Below are positions 36,248 through 44,487 of a stretch of 64,000 nt of DNA, one piece after another. The stretch spans positions 1,364,001 to 1,428,000 of the forward strand of contig NZ_BBWW01000001.1 of the NCBI RefSeq assembly GCF_001485215.1, written 5' to 3'. Numbering within the stretch: the first letter of the stretch is position 1; the number at the start of each line of letters is the position of its first letter. Source of the DNA: Leptolyngbya sp. NIES-2104 (GTDB lineage Bacteria; Cyanobacteriota; Cyanobacteriia; Leptolyngbyales; Leptolyngbyaceae). The position numbers and the translations under genes were made by a program. The notes under the pieces were generated by a model, which saw only the letters and a program-made list of their open reading frames with translations, had not been told where the DNA came from and did no database searches.

Positions 36248-36266
36248 TTCCTCAGTAAATTGCTCT

Positions 36267-36707
36267 CTAGACAGCTTTGTCTGCATAGTCACGAAATCGA
36301 TCGAGGTCTGCTCGAATATTGGACTGCACAAAGCGATCGACCATTGAATTGTTCATGATTTTCGCTAACAGTTCAGGAACTGCGTACGCGATCGTCATTT
36401 TGACAATGCTGCCTTCGGTTGCGCGATCATAAAATCGAATCGCGCCTCGATTAGGCAATCCGCTAACCGATTCCCACTGAATGATTTGATTCGGAATAAT
36501 CTTTGTGAGTCGAGATTGCCAGCTAAATTGCAACCCGCCCGTACTGAGTGTCCAGCGCGAGAGTTCTGGCTGTTCTTCAGATATTTTCACCGAAGCAATC
36601 CAGTTCATCCAGTTTGGCATCTGTTCGAGATCTGACCACAGACCCCAAACTTTCTCGATCGATGCTTCCACTTCGACTTGTGCAGAATGTTCTAACCACT
36701 GAGACAT
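36267..36707 (-). CDS. SRPBCC-family lipid/ligand-binding protein
   Basis: The 146-residue protein has the START/Bet-v-1 (SRPBCC) pattern: MSQWLEHSAQVEVEASIEKVW as first strand and helix, WSDLEQMPNWMNWIASVKIS, the strands LQFSWQSRLTKIIPN and IQWESVSGLPNRG, and a long C-terminal helix ending RFRDYADKAV. These proteins have a deep hydrophobic pocket and are annotated as cyclase/dehydratase or coenzyme-Q-binding types, but the ligand here is unknown. I take the ATG at 36707. It lies on the strand opposite to, and just downstream of, the tRNA-Thr gene. Confidence 0.8.
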   Translation of the reverse strand: MSQWLEHSAQVEVEASIEKVWGLWSDLEQMPNWMNWIASVKISEEQPELSRWTLSTGGLQFSWQSRLTKIIPNQIIQWESVSGLPNRGAIRFYDRATEGSIVKMTIAYAVPELLAKIMNNSMVDRFVQSNIRADLDRFRDYADKAV

Positions 36708-36893
36708 TGAAATAAATCCAAGCAACGATGCCGACATAAGACAAAATGATAAAGCCCAATTGCATGGATGGTAGGCTCTGGCTCAAAGTTTGATGGCGAT
36801 CGCTGCTTTTGTGTCAGGGATCGGTGGAATTATTTTCGGCGTGTGTTAATTGCGGGGGTTGCGATCGTTGAATTGTCGTCGATCGCAAAACAT

Positions 36894-36921
36894 GTAGAGA
36901 CACGATTAATCGCGTCTCTAC
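36894..36921. repeat. 28-bp palindromic repeat, copy 1
   Basis: A near-perfect palindrome with arms GTAGAGACACGATT and AATCGCGTCTCTAC, one mismatch from perfect. The same sequence occurs at 48234 and 55609. It sits in a gene-free stretch between the SRPBCC gene and the oxoamine synthase gene. Confidence 0.85.
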
Positions 36922-37010
36922 GGTTACCGGGTGAACGCATCATTGATCGTTGGTTCAACCCGTCGCACGATCGATCACCGAACAAACCCGCCCAGATTGA
37001 TTGCCCAAAT

Positions 37011-38297
37011 TTACGCACTAATCGTCGCGGCTTCCTCTTTGTACATCAGTTCGCGCACCTTCACCATTGCCGCAACCAGACAATCCATCTCTTCACGGGT
37101 ATGCAGCGCGTTCACGGTAATCCGAATTCGAGGCTTAGCAATAAACCAGATCGGAGACACCCAAATCCCCAATTCCATCAATTCTCGTGCATAAACCTTC
37201 GGATTTAGCTCGGTCGGAAGCAACACCGGAACCACATTCGTTTCCCCGATCGCTTCAAATCCCTGAGCCGCCAACCGCGATCGTAAATATCGCGTACTTT
37301 CCTGCAACCGCGACACCAATTCTGGATGTTGCTGCACCGTACGGAAACTCTGTAACGCCGCAGCGGTCAAAGGCGGAGCCAAAGAACAAGTTCCGATCGA
37401 AGTCGGTGAACAGTTCAATAATGGTTTTAATTCCGCCACATGCGTACTAATTGCCGCCCCCACCGATGCACCAAATTTCGCAAAAGTCGAAAGAATTAGC
37501 GGATTAATCCCCCGATCGATCGCGTCTTGCGGCTTCAGTCCGAAATGCTCGTAAATGCCGCGTCCCGTTGACCCGATCGCGCCTGTTGCGTGCGCTTCAT
37601 CCATCACCAACGTACTATCCGGATAATTCGACAAAATTTCGATCATCTCCGGCAAGGGTGCAATGTCCCCGTCCATCGAAAACACCGCATCGGACACGAC
37701 CATCACCCGATCGCCCGGATGCACATACCGCTTCAACTTCCGCGCCAAATCTTCCATGTCGCAGTGACGATACGCTTTCACCCGCACTCTCGGACTATAG
37801 CCGAACAATTTCCCCGATCGCGTCCCCGCATGGGCGAGTGCCGACACGATACAGCCGTGATTCAGCACATCGGTCATAATCAACGTTTCGCGAGTATGCT
37901 CGAATCCCGGAATCGGAATCGCCAAATGACAGAACGCATCCATCAATGCCTGCATTCCCATCCAGGCATTTAGAAACAGTTGCGTATGAGGAAGATGCTT
38001 GAATTTTGAAACTTCGTCTTCCAATTGACGGTGTAGATCAATGCGACCACTTAAAACGGAAGTCGAACTATTAGAAGTGCCGTACTGAAAAATTGAATCG
38101 ATCGCGGCTTGTTTCACCGACTCGTTTTGGGTCAACCCCAGAACATCGTTTGTGCAAAAAGTAAGAACAGTGCGCCGCGTCCCCGTTTCAGCCTCCTCAA
38201 TCTCCACCATATTCCCCTGGCGCTGATGACAGAGATACTCATCCGGGTCGAGTTCACTTTCATACCAACGCCGCACGTATTCCTTAACAACTTGCAC
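37011..38297 (-). CDS. Alpha-oxoamine synthase family enzyme (AONS/KBL/SPT-like)
   Basis: The 428-residue PLP enzyme belongs to the family that condenses an amino acid with an acyl thioester. It has CTNDVLGLTQNESVKQAA in the place of the usual SNNYLGL, then GTSNSSTSVLSGRIDLHRQLE, LVMDEAHATGAIGSTGRGIYEHFG (the Asp-Glu-Ala-His motif) and the lysine in LSTFAKFGASVGA. Length exceeds that of BioF (about 390). No biotin genes lie nearby, so a role in lipid or secondary metabolism is as likely as biotin synthesis. It is probably transcribed separately from the upstream hypothetical gene, which ends in a strong terminator. Confidence 0.85.
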   Translation of the reverse strand: MQVVKEYVRRWYESELDPDEYLCHQRQGNMVEIEEAETGTRRTVLTFCTNDVLGLTQNESVKQAAIDSIFQYGTSNSSTSVLSGRIDLHRQLEDEVSKFKHLPHTQLFLNAWMGMQALMDAFCHLAIPIPGFEHTRETLIMTDVLNHGCIVSALAHAGTRSGKLFGYSPRVRVKAYRHCDMEDLARKLKRYVHPGDRVMVVSDAVFSMDGDIAPLPEMIEILSNYPDSTLVMDEAHATGAIGSTGRGIYEHFGLKPQDAIDRGINPLILSTFAKFGASVGAAISTHVAELKPLLNCSPTSIGTCSLAPPLTAAALQSFRTVQQHPELVSRLQESTRYLRSRLAAQGFEAIGETNVVPVLLPTELNPKVYARELMELGIWVSPIWFIAKPRIRITVNALHTREEMDCLVAAMVKVRELMYKEEAATISA

Positions 38298-38450
38298 AGT
38301 TTACTCCTCTCACCTGCTTGACGTTCGCAATTTGCTTCTGACTCAACAGTATATTTGCCGATGATGAATTTCGCTCATCAGAGCGGAATTTAGATCGGTT
38401 TGTCTCGAAAAAAAGACGTGTTAACAGCTTATCAGGACTCTTTGAAATCG

Positions 38451-38485
38451 AAAAAAAAAGCGATCGCACCCTCAGCACGATCGCT
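38451..38485 (-). terminator. Rho-independent terminator of the 295-residue hypothetical gene
   Basis: On the minus strand AGCGATCG and CGATCGCT pair perfectly around TGCTGAGGGTG, followed by a run of eight T. Another example of a HIP1 word serving as a terminator stem in this window. Confidence 0.85.
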
Positions 38486-38507
38486 CTTTCCTCAGAGTTT
38501 GCCGCTC

Positions 38508-39395
38508 TTAGATTTCTGCGACTGCCCGTTCTACGAGACGACGAGCGAGCGTTTGCGTTCCCGTGTGCGTGTAGTACTTCACTGCCACGTCAAGGAATGC
38601 GCCAACATAATCAAGTTTATCCGCCGAAACATCGACGACACCGCGAACGCGATCGAGTAATGTCTGCTGCGTTAAATTCCGCGAAGATACGAAATCGCCC
38701 ATCCAGCCTTTCACCGAATCAAAGCTCTGACCGATAAAGTTCAACTGTCCAGCCGAATCGCCTCCCGGAATCAACGGTTTGACGCTCTTGAACGACTGAT
38801 TTTTCTCTAATTCCTGTGGAGTGGTTTGGCTAATTGTCGATAAGCCTTTCTGAATAAAATCGCCGCCCAATGGAATCAATCCATCAAAGCTGACCAATGC
38901 TGCCATCCGCATCAACGATTCGCCGCTGTAGTCCCCTAGCGCCGCGAGGAAGTCACCGATACTGTCACCCGGAATGCCGTTAATCTGACAAAACGCGACC
39001 AGTTCCACCACGAGCTTGACGCAAAGATCAAGGCTTTGGAGTTTCTCCGGTTTTGGAGTGAGATTGCTCAGGAATCCGAGAAACGAGATGTCTTGTCCAA
39101 CTTTGTTGGCAAGAGCCGCCGTTCCAAGGGCACTGGCAGCATTATCCACAGTTTGATAAAGCCACATGGCACGCTGATAGCCCTGGGATTCGTCGTTGTA
39201 GAGGTAGACGGCGCGTTCTCCGATCGCTTGAATCAAGCTTTCATCGGTTTCGCCCGTAACGGCACGAACCGTGTTCGTAAATCCGGTAAGATTTTGCCAT
39301 TGTCCAGGAACGATAAAGTCAAGCGTGTGGAGTGCTTTGACGGTCGTGCCCCCGGTTGGAAGTTCGTCTACCAGTTCAAAAATGGGTTTACTCAT
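38508..39395 (-). CDS. Conserved cyanobacterial hypothetical protein
   Basis: The 295-residue protein has no signal peptide. It is largely helical with several mildly hydrophobic stretches (AASALGTAALANKVG, SGESLMRMAALVSFDGLIPLGGDFIQKG, LDYVGAFLDVAVKYY) but none clearly spans a membrane. The N-terminal DELPTGGTTVKALHTLDFIVPGQW and the central QNLTGFTNTVRAVTGE look conserved rather than low complexity. I do not recognise a family. The gene ends in a strong terminator. Confidence 0.75.
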   Translation of the reverse strand: MSKPIFELVDELPTGGTTVKALHTLDFIVPGQWQNLTGFTNTVRAVTGETDESLIQAIGERAVYLYNDESQGYQRAMWLYQTVDNAASALGTAALANKVGQDISFLGFLSNLTPKPEKLQSLDLCVKLVVELVAFCQINGIPGDSIGDFLAALGDYSGESLMRMAALVSFDGLIPLGGDFIQKGLSTISQTTPQELEKNQSFKSVKPLIPGGDSAGQLNFIGQSFDSVKGWMGDFVSSRNLTQQTLLDRVRGVVDVSADKLDYVGAFLDVAVKYYTHTGTQTLARRLVERAVAEI

Positions 39396-39484
39396 GAAAA
39401 ATCCTTTTGATTGATATAGTTCGGAATTGGCTCAGATTAGCTAGGGTTTTTGAATTTAGAGGCTTCAAGCTTGTTGTCCAGGCA

Positions 39485-39550
39485 ATCGTCGATCACAAGA
39501 TCAAAACCGTCGTCGATCGCAACATCAAAACTGTCGTCGATCGCAATGTC
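39485..39550. repeat. 24-bp tandem repeat, about 2.75 units
   Basis: Units begin at 39485, 39509 and 39533, each like GTCGTCGATCGCAACATCAA with small changes; the third is cut after 18 bases by the start of palindromic element copy 5. A related GTCGTCGATCGCAA also occurs at about 36875. Confidence 0.75.
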
Positions 39551-39678
39551 CCGCCGCGGAATGGAATTCGGGGCTAGTCGAACGAAGTTCACTAAAGGGG
39601 ACTAAAAGCCCAGTTGCGCGTTTTCAGTCCGTTTCAACGGACTTCGCACTGTCAGCCCCGAATTCATTCCGGGGCGGG
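39550..39678. repeat. Cloverleaf-type palindromic element, copy 5
   Basis: Arms CCCGCCGCGGAATGGAATTC and GAATTCATTCCGGGGCGGG pair. Inner hairpins are AGTTCACT-aa-AGGGGACT and AGTCCGTT-tc-AACGGACT. Compared with copies 3 and 6 it is in the reverse orientation. It lies 33 bases downstream of the stop of the lipoprotein gene. Confidence 0.85.
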
Positions 39679-39710
39679 TGAGCGCAATGAACAAACACCT
39701 TAAATTCACG

Positions 39711-40235
39711 TTAGCCCTTAAGCTGTGACAGTCCCCTGAGATCAAATTTAGAAAGCCATTGCTCCCGGTCTTCTTTGGTAAAGGATGGATCGCGGGACAG
39801 CACTTTCACTTGATATTTCCCGACCAAAACGCCCGTCTGAGTATTGCCCATCGTCATCGCCGGGAAGCCGTTGATTTTCTCAGTTGTGTTCTGATACTTC
39901 GCTGCTGCCGCAGGCAAGCTAGACGTATCGTTAATCGAGAGCATCGCCAGTTCTTTTCCGTCTCGCTTCAATTTCGCTTCAGCAAATCCTTTCTTCTCTT
40001 GAGAAAAGACCCGCTCATATCCAGAGCCAGGTTTGGGGAAGTACTTGTTAAACTGGCTGCCCTGCGTCGCATCTTTGGCAACGGCAACCACTCCGGGCTT
40101 ATTACTTTCTTTCTGCGCGTCGGCAAAACGCGACTCTGCTTGCTGCTGACAGCCAGAGATGAAAAGCGCGATCGCTAACATCATCGCAACCGCCGCACGC
40201 CGCCAATTCGGTAAAGTCAATGCTTGGTGTCTCAT
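39711..40235 (-). CDS. Putative lipoprotein of unknown function
   Basis: The 174-residue product starts MRHQALTLPNWRRAAVAM and has a type II signal peptide with lipobox FISGC (Cys29). The mature part runs FNKYFPKPGSGYERVFSQEKKG, AEAKLKRDGKELAMLSIND, GFPAMTMGNTQTGVLVGKYQ and ends DREQWLSKFDLRGLSQL. The pattern suggests one beta-rich domain with a long strand hairpin. No enzyme motif is seen, and I do not know the family. I choose the ATG at 40235 because the signal peptide starts there. Confidence 0.75.
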   Translation of the reverse strand: MRHQALTLPNWRRAAVAMMLAIALFISGCQQQAESRFADAQKESNKPGVVAVAKDATQGSQFNKYFPKPGSGYERVFSQEKKGFAEAKLKRDGKELAMLSINDTSSLPAAAAKYQNTTEKINGFPAMTMGNTQTGVLVGKYQVKVLSRDPSFTKEDREQWLSKFDLRGLSQLKG

Positions 40236-40451
40236 AGGTGTACTAAGAATAAATCTTCTCGATCGAGATGTACGACGATACCTGAGTTGCTGCAACTGAC
40301 TTAAGTTAGAGATGGCAGTTACCGCTACAAACTTCAGATGTCCCGTTTGCTAATGTAGAGCGATTTTCATCGCATCGATCAACTTTGCAATGAAAAAAGA
40401 AAAATTGTGATAAAACGATGATTCAATCCGTCTGACCCATGAATTACAGGT

Positions 40452-41309
40452 TTAGAACGGCATATCTCGCATTAACCAAAAACCCGCAAACGCCTCTACC
40501 TCTGGGCTTTCTTGAATCGCTAGAAAATGCACCTGATTCGATCGCGTTTTTGCCTCTTCAAACTGTTGTGTTTCTGGAATTGCTTTTTTATCGAGCGTCG
40601 TGAGAAACCATCGATCGTTGACTCCTGTTTCTAGCAGCAATCGATTCGGTAACGCCAGATCATACTTCACCGCAGCAATCTCTAATCCTGACATCCAAGC
40701 CGCCATTGCGGTCGCCCGCTTTGAGAAGATGATTAACCCTGGAACAGGCGCATCGGGTTCAAGCTCGGTCAAACTTAACGGGAACGCTTCCCCGAAGTCG
40801 ATCGACCATTCGCCCATTTCCTGAAGTGCCTCTAGCGGCAAAGTCGCAAACGTCCATTTTTGCCCCTCTAACGCTTCGGGTAGAACTTGCGGCGGCAACA
40901 CTGGAAAGACGACCGAAGGATTGAGCGAAGGCTGATATCCCGGTTCTTGCGGGTACACATTTTGGGCGCGGTCTTGTAGCCAAGCACTGAGCGCAAAGGT
41001 TCGACGACTGAGGACAGCAGGCACGTCTAAACCTTTGCAAGCGGTCGTAATCATGTTGTTCATTGCCTGGCGAAAGAAGCGAATCTTATCGGGCGGATTC
41101 GGAGCCTCAGAAATCGCGGACTCGATCGCATCTTTTAACCAGCCTGAATTGACTTCAGTACTCGGACAATATTTAGAAAATCGAAATAATGTTTCTGGCT
41201 GAACCTCTACAGTCGTTGGACTTTCGCAAATCACGACTTCCCAAATCTTTTTATTTTGCTCATCTAGAATCGGACGCGAATAATAATCGAGTTCCCAAAT
41301 CGTTGCCAT
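40452..41309 (-). CDS. Tab2/Atab2-family photosystem RNA-binding protein
   Basis: The 285-residue protein opens MATIWELDYYSRPILDEQNKK followed by WEVVICES, the hallmark of the Tab2/Atab2 family (formerly DUF1092). Later signatures LQDRAQNVYPQEPGYQ, the WTFATLPLEALQEM segment and the C-terminal ESPEVEAFAGFWLMRDM are also present. In algae and plants the homologue binds psaB mRNA and promotes its translation or supports both photosystems. An equivalent cyanobacterial role is inferred. It follows the Rieske gene by 26 bases on the same strand. Confidence 0.9.
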   Translation of the reverse strand: MATIWELDYYSRPILDEQNKKIWEVVICESPTTVEVQPETLFRFSKYCPSTEVNSGWLKDAIESAISEAPNPPDKIRFFRQAMNNMITTACKGLDVPAVLSRRTFALSAWLQDRAQNVYPQEPGYQPSLNPSVVFPVLPPQVLPEALEGQKWTFATLPLEALQEMGEWSIDFGEAFPLSLTELEPDAPVPGLIIFSKRATAMAAWMSGLEIAAVKYDLALPNRLLLETGVNDRWFLTTLDKKAIPETQQFEEAKTRSNQVHFLAIQESPEVEAFAGFWLMRDMPF

Positions 41310-41335
41310 ATCTTAGAACGGTTGCATCACTTTCA

Positions 41336-42433
41336 TTATCCGATCGAAGCTGACCGTTCTCGATCGCGCAATTCTGGATGTTGAAGCGTTTGTTGATAGC
41401 GATCGAACTGTTTGACAATTAACCGCTGCACCGCAATAATCGCCGGATTCACTTCAACGTATCGCCGCTGTGGATTCTTCAGATAGTTTTCTTGCTCACT
41501 TTCGATCATTTCAATGTCTTGATGCAGGAACGGCAAGAAAAGTAAATGTAAGACGAGAGGCTGCAAAGGGCGGCGCAGCGAATTGAGTAACCAAACCGGA
41601 ATCGGAAGTCGCAAGAATAACATTGCAAACGATCGACTTTCCGTTTCAGAGATGGGCAATCGCATCAAATACAGTGCTGATATCCCTTCTAGCTTATTGA
41701 CGTAGTTCGGATATTGATAATCGACTGAGATCGTTTTTGTCGTCATCCCGCCCGATTCACTCAGTCCGAGGAACTTCGTCAAAATGCCTTTGTAAGACAC
41801 TCGATATTCTGCAGCGACTGAATCTTCTGTTTCTCGCAGTTTGATCAAAACTGGATCAAACCAACCTTGAAGATTTTGATGCAAATAGCCGTGAAACACA
41901 TCCATTGTGTTTTCATTGCAAATCGAGAAATGAGCTTTGAACTCCGCCCCGATCGGAACCATAAAACAGCGTGGATCATCGTATTCGGGAATGTCAGGAA
42001 TTGAATTCACCTCAGCAAAATTGCGATCGCCAGGAAATAGCCAGATCAATCCATACTTCTCCTGAACCGGATAGCTCCGCAGTTTGGCACAAGGAAGTTT
42101 CTGTCCTTCACTCCAGTAAGGAATTCCCACACAGTCTCCTTGTCCGTTGAATTCCCAGCCGTGATAACCACAGACGATCGCATCTCCTTGAACTTTGCCC
42201 TTATCCATCGCGACACCCTTATGGGGGCAAACATTTTCGACAGCTTGAATTTGATTTTTAGAATCGCGATAGAGAGCAATGGATTGATGCCAGATGCGAA
42301 TCGGCAGAATTTTTTGGGGTTTTAGATCGTGCGCCCAAGAAACGGCATACCAGTGATTGGGATTGATTCCAACTTCGCGCACTCGATTTTGAATCGTTTG
42401 ACCTTGTAGAGTAGTCGCCAATTCGAGCATCAC
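41336..42433 (-). CDS. Rieske non-haem iron oxygenase
   Basis: The product (365 residues) is the alpha subunit type of a Rieske oxygenase. The [2Fe-2S] ligands are Cys69/His71 in CPHKG and Cys88/His91 in CGYHGW. The mononuclear iron site appears as NENTMDVFHGYLH, giving Asp and two His. The family includes aromatic-ring hydroxylases, choline monooxygenase-like enzymes and the chlorophyll-degrading PAO group. The substrate cannot be read from sequence. A ferredoxin gene lies about 95 bases upstream and could be its electron donor, although that ferredoxin is a dicluster bacterial type and a terminator separates them. Confidence 0.85.
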   Translation of the reverse strand: MMLELATTLQGQTIQNRVREVGINPNHWYAVSWAHDLKPQKILPIRIWHQSIALYRDSKNQIQAVENVCPHKGVAMDKGKVQGDAIVCGYHGWEFNGQGDCVGIPYWSEGQKLPCAKLRSYPVQEKYGLIWLFPGDRNFAEVNSIPDIPEYDDPRCFMVPIGAEFKAHFSICNENTMDVFHGYLHQNLQGWFDPVLIKLRETEDSVAAEYRVSYKGILTKFLGLSESGGMTTKTISVDYQYPNYVNKLEGISALYLMRLPISETESRSFAMLFLRLPIPVWLLNSLRRPLQPLVLHLLFLPFLHQDIEMIESEQENYLKNPQRRYVEVNPAIIAVQRLIVKQFDRYQQTLQHPELRDRERSASIG

Positions 42434-42476
42434 TATGATTCATCCTTGTGGAATACGTGTGACTCATACTAGCAAC

Positions 42477-42503
42477 AAAAAAAAGGGTGCAAAGCCCCCC
42501 TTT
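42477..42503 (-). terminator. Rho-independent terminator of the ferredoxin gene
   Basis: On the minus strand AAAGGG and CCCTTT pair around GGGCTTTGCA and run straight into a total of eight T. It begins about 25 bases after the ferredoxin stop. Confidence 0.75.
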
Positions 42504-42528
42504 AGAAAACGATTAGATTTTCAGCACA

Positions 42529-42756
42529 TCACGTCGGAGTAGATTGCAATTCAGGGCGCTCTTCGGGAACGATCGCGCCTTCGACCGGACACACTTGCAG
42601 ACAAATGCCGCAATCGATACAGGTCGAAAAATCAATCCAGTACCAATCCGTTCCTTTGGTGTTTTTTCCAGGACCTTCGTGAATGCAGGCGACCGGACAG
42701 GCATCCACGCAGTCCGCGACTCCTTCACAGGTATTCGTAACGATCGTATGAGACAC
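42529..42756 (-). CDS. Dicluster bacterial-type ferredoxin
   Basis: The 75-residue electron carrier has two cluster-binding regions: TCEGVADCVDACPVACIH and CIDCGICLQVCPVEGAI. The second is a perfect Cys-x2-Cys-x2-Cys-x3-Cys-Pro set; the first has the longer spacing typical of a [3Fe-4S] or 7Fe site. I set the start at a GTG (42756) because it gives the MSHTIVTNTCEG start usual in cyanobacteria and follows AGAGAGAAG at good spacing. An ATG at 42777 would place that purine run inside the gene. It lies between the Mn catalase and Rieske genes. Confidence 0.88.
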   Translation of the reverse strand: MSHTIVTNTCEGVADCVDACPVACIHEGPGKNTKGTDWYWIDFSTCIDCGICLQVCPVEGAIVPEERPELQSTPT

Positions 42757-42868
42757 AGTGTTCTTCTCTCTGAGCAATTCGACAGTCGGACTTCTTCATT
42801 TTAGTTCACAATGAAACCCTACCCCGCCAATCAGCGAAGTAGGGTGAGGAATTACAATCGATCGAGAA

Positions 42869-43804
42869 TTAGCCTTTGGTCAAGTCGTTCACGGCATCCT
42901 TCACGCCATCCACAACGTTCTTGATCGGGTTGTCGCTAGTTTTCGCCATTGCCGGACTTGCTGCCGTGCCATGTAGACGCGGATCAGGCTGCGGCAGATT
43001 CGGAAGGGGACCAATCGCTTCAGGATTCGCGATGTACTCGAACTCGCCTTTACCGTCCATCGAAGGTCCTTTTGCCCAACGACCTTCAGCGCTGTCCTCG
43101 CCTTCAGAGTTGTTCCAGAATTGGTAAGCGTACTCTTTCTTACCGTATTCGTAGGCAATCTTCGGCGTAACGGTTTCTTCAAATCCGTCATCCTTGAGTT
43201 GTTCGATCGCGGCTAACCACTGATTTTGGTGCATCGTATCACGAGCAATCATAAAGCTTAGGTGATCTCTCACACCGGGATCATCGGTCATTTCATAAGC
43301 GCGAACTGCCTGGATCAAACCTTGAGATTCCGCGTGCAGGTTAGAACGGAAGTCTGCCAGCAAGTTACCGCTTGCCACGATAAAGCGACCGTTCCAAGGA
43401 AATCCGACGCTATCCGCAGGCATTGCACCGCCACCCGATACGATTTCGTGCTGCGGGTTCATCGCAGCGAAAATCACGTCTCTAGGATTGGTTCCACCCA
43501 TGACCGCACCGACCACCGGATCTTCTGCACCTTTTTCCTGCATTTGAACAGGTGCTTTGTCCAGAAGATGGGCGACCATCGTTGCCAACATTTCAACGTG
43601 ACCGATTTCTTCAGTCCCAATGTCGAGCAGCATATCGCGATATTTTGCCGGACCGCGACAGTTCCAGCCTTGGAATAAGTACTGCATCATCACGGTCATT
43701 TCGCCCATCGAGCCGCCGATTAATTCTTGCAGTCGTTTTGCAAAAATTGGATCGGGCTTAGTTGGAGGAGTAAAGTACTGTAAACGCTTCTTGTGTAAAA
43801 ACAT
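42869..43804 (-). CDS. Manganese (non-haem) catalase
   Basis: The 311-residue enzyme dismutates hydrogen peroxide using a dimanganese centre. Ligands can be placed as Glu35 (GEMTVMMQYLFQ), Glu66 and His69 (GTEEIGHVEML), Glu159 (LHAESQG) and His192 (RDTMHQNQW), which match known Mn catalases. The C-terminal 90 residues (EYGKKEYAYQFWNNSEGED...LPQPDPRLHG) form the usual arm, followed by a low-complexity tail NVVDGVKDAVNDLTKG. Many cyanobacteria use this enzyme instead of haem catalase. It lies 92 bases upstream of the ferredoxin gene on the same strand. Confidence 0.95.
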   Translation of the reverse strand: MFLHKKRLQYFTPPTKPDPIFAKRLQELIGGSMGEMTVMMQYLFQGWNCRGPAKYRDMLLDIGTEEIGHVEMLATMVAHLLDKAPVQMQEKGAEDPVVGAVMGGTNPRDVIFAAMNPQHEIVSGGGAMPADSVGFPWNGRFIVASGNLLADFRSNLHAESQGLIQAVRAYEMTDDPGVRDHLSFMIARDTMHQNQWLAAIEQLKDDGFEETVTPKIAYEYGKKEYAYQFWNNSEGEDSAEGRWAKGPSMDGKGEFEYIANPEAIGPLPNLPQPDPRLHGTAASPAMAKTSDNPIKNVVDGVKDAVNDLTKG

Positions 43805-43920
43805 GAGATTCCTTCAAAAAAGAGTGTTCAAAATGCTCGGTGTAGAGCAATTCAATTCATCCCGAACCTCTCCTTTGTAGCGACCCAAACTATTAGTTGA
43901 ATCATCCTATAGTTGAACCC

Positions 43921-44430
43921 TCAAGGCATAGATTCCTGAGCGTTTTTCCATCGCTCAATTAATTTATATCCGGTAATGATCAAGCTAATTCCAAATGCTA
44001 GAAATGCCAGATCCCAAAGCATATAATGAGCACCAGAATGAACGTGATGAATGCCCAAAATTTCGTGATCAATAATGCCTTCAAAAGTATTAAATAATCC
44101 TGCCCCAAGGATGATTAAACCCAGAAAAGGTTGAGTTGCTTTGGGTAACTCATCGGCAAGATGCGATCGCCAAAGTAAGGAAACACCCACGATCGTCATT
44201 CCATAATCCGCCGCGTGAAATAATCCATCGGCAACCGAATGCACTTTCACATCGGTCATATTCTTCATCGGGCGCACACTGCTCAACATGTGATGCCACT
44301 GCATGATCTGATGTAGAAAAATTCCATCAAAAAATCCGGCAAATCCCATTCCGAGCAAAATTCCCGCTAATACGAAGCGCTGGGAAAGAATTGTCGATCG
44401 CTCAATCCGAACTTGTGTAACGTCAGCCAT
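43921..44430 (-). CDS. DUF2243 integral membrane protein
   Basis: A 169-residue protein with four membrane helices. It contains GMGFAGFFDGIFLHQIMQWHHM, then HSVADGLFHAADYGMTI, GAGLFNTFEGIIDHEILGIHHV and a final helix WDLAFLAFGISLIITGY. The many conserved His and Asp residues at helix ends (FLHQ, WHHM, DHE, HHVH) suggest metal or haem binding, as proposed for related DUF2243 proteins; this is inference. It lies upstream of the Mn catalase with 116 bases between. Confidence 0.85.
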   Translation of the reverse strand: MADVTQVRIERSTILSQRFVLAGILLGMGFAGFFDGIFLHQIMQWHHMLSSVRPMKNMTDVKVHSVADGLFHAADYGMTIVGVSLLWRSHLADELPKATQPFLGLIILGAGLFNTFEGIIDHEILGIHHVHSGAHYMLWDLAFLAFGISLIITGYKLIERWKNAQESMP

Positions 44431-44487
44431 AGGTCAAATGATTGAACTTTAACCAGGCTAAGAGGTACCCTTCCTCTCTCTCAGGAG

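Noticed and set aside
36577-36786. Minus-strand frame starting MQLGFIILSYVGIVAWIYFN, a possible tiny membrane protein
   Set aside because: The rest of the frame runs out of phase through the SRPBCC gene with no conserved features; the hydrophobic start may be chance.
36793-36849. Very short plus-strand frame MAIAAFVSGIGGIIFGVC resembling a small membrane subunit
   Set aside because: Eighteen residues with no ribosome-binding sequence; does not match PetL, PetN, PetM, PsbM or other known small subunits that I can recall.
39485-39550. Short tandem repeat considered as a CRISPR array
   Set aside because: Units are directly adjacent with no unique spacers, and no cas genes are present in the window.
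42804-42850. Hairpin CCCTAC...GTAGGG after the Mn catalase stop as a terminator
   Set aside because: The stem is convincing but only two or three T follow on the minus strand; ambiguous.
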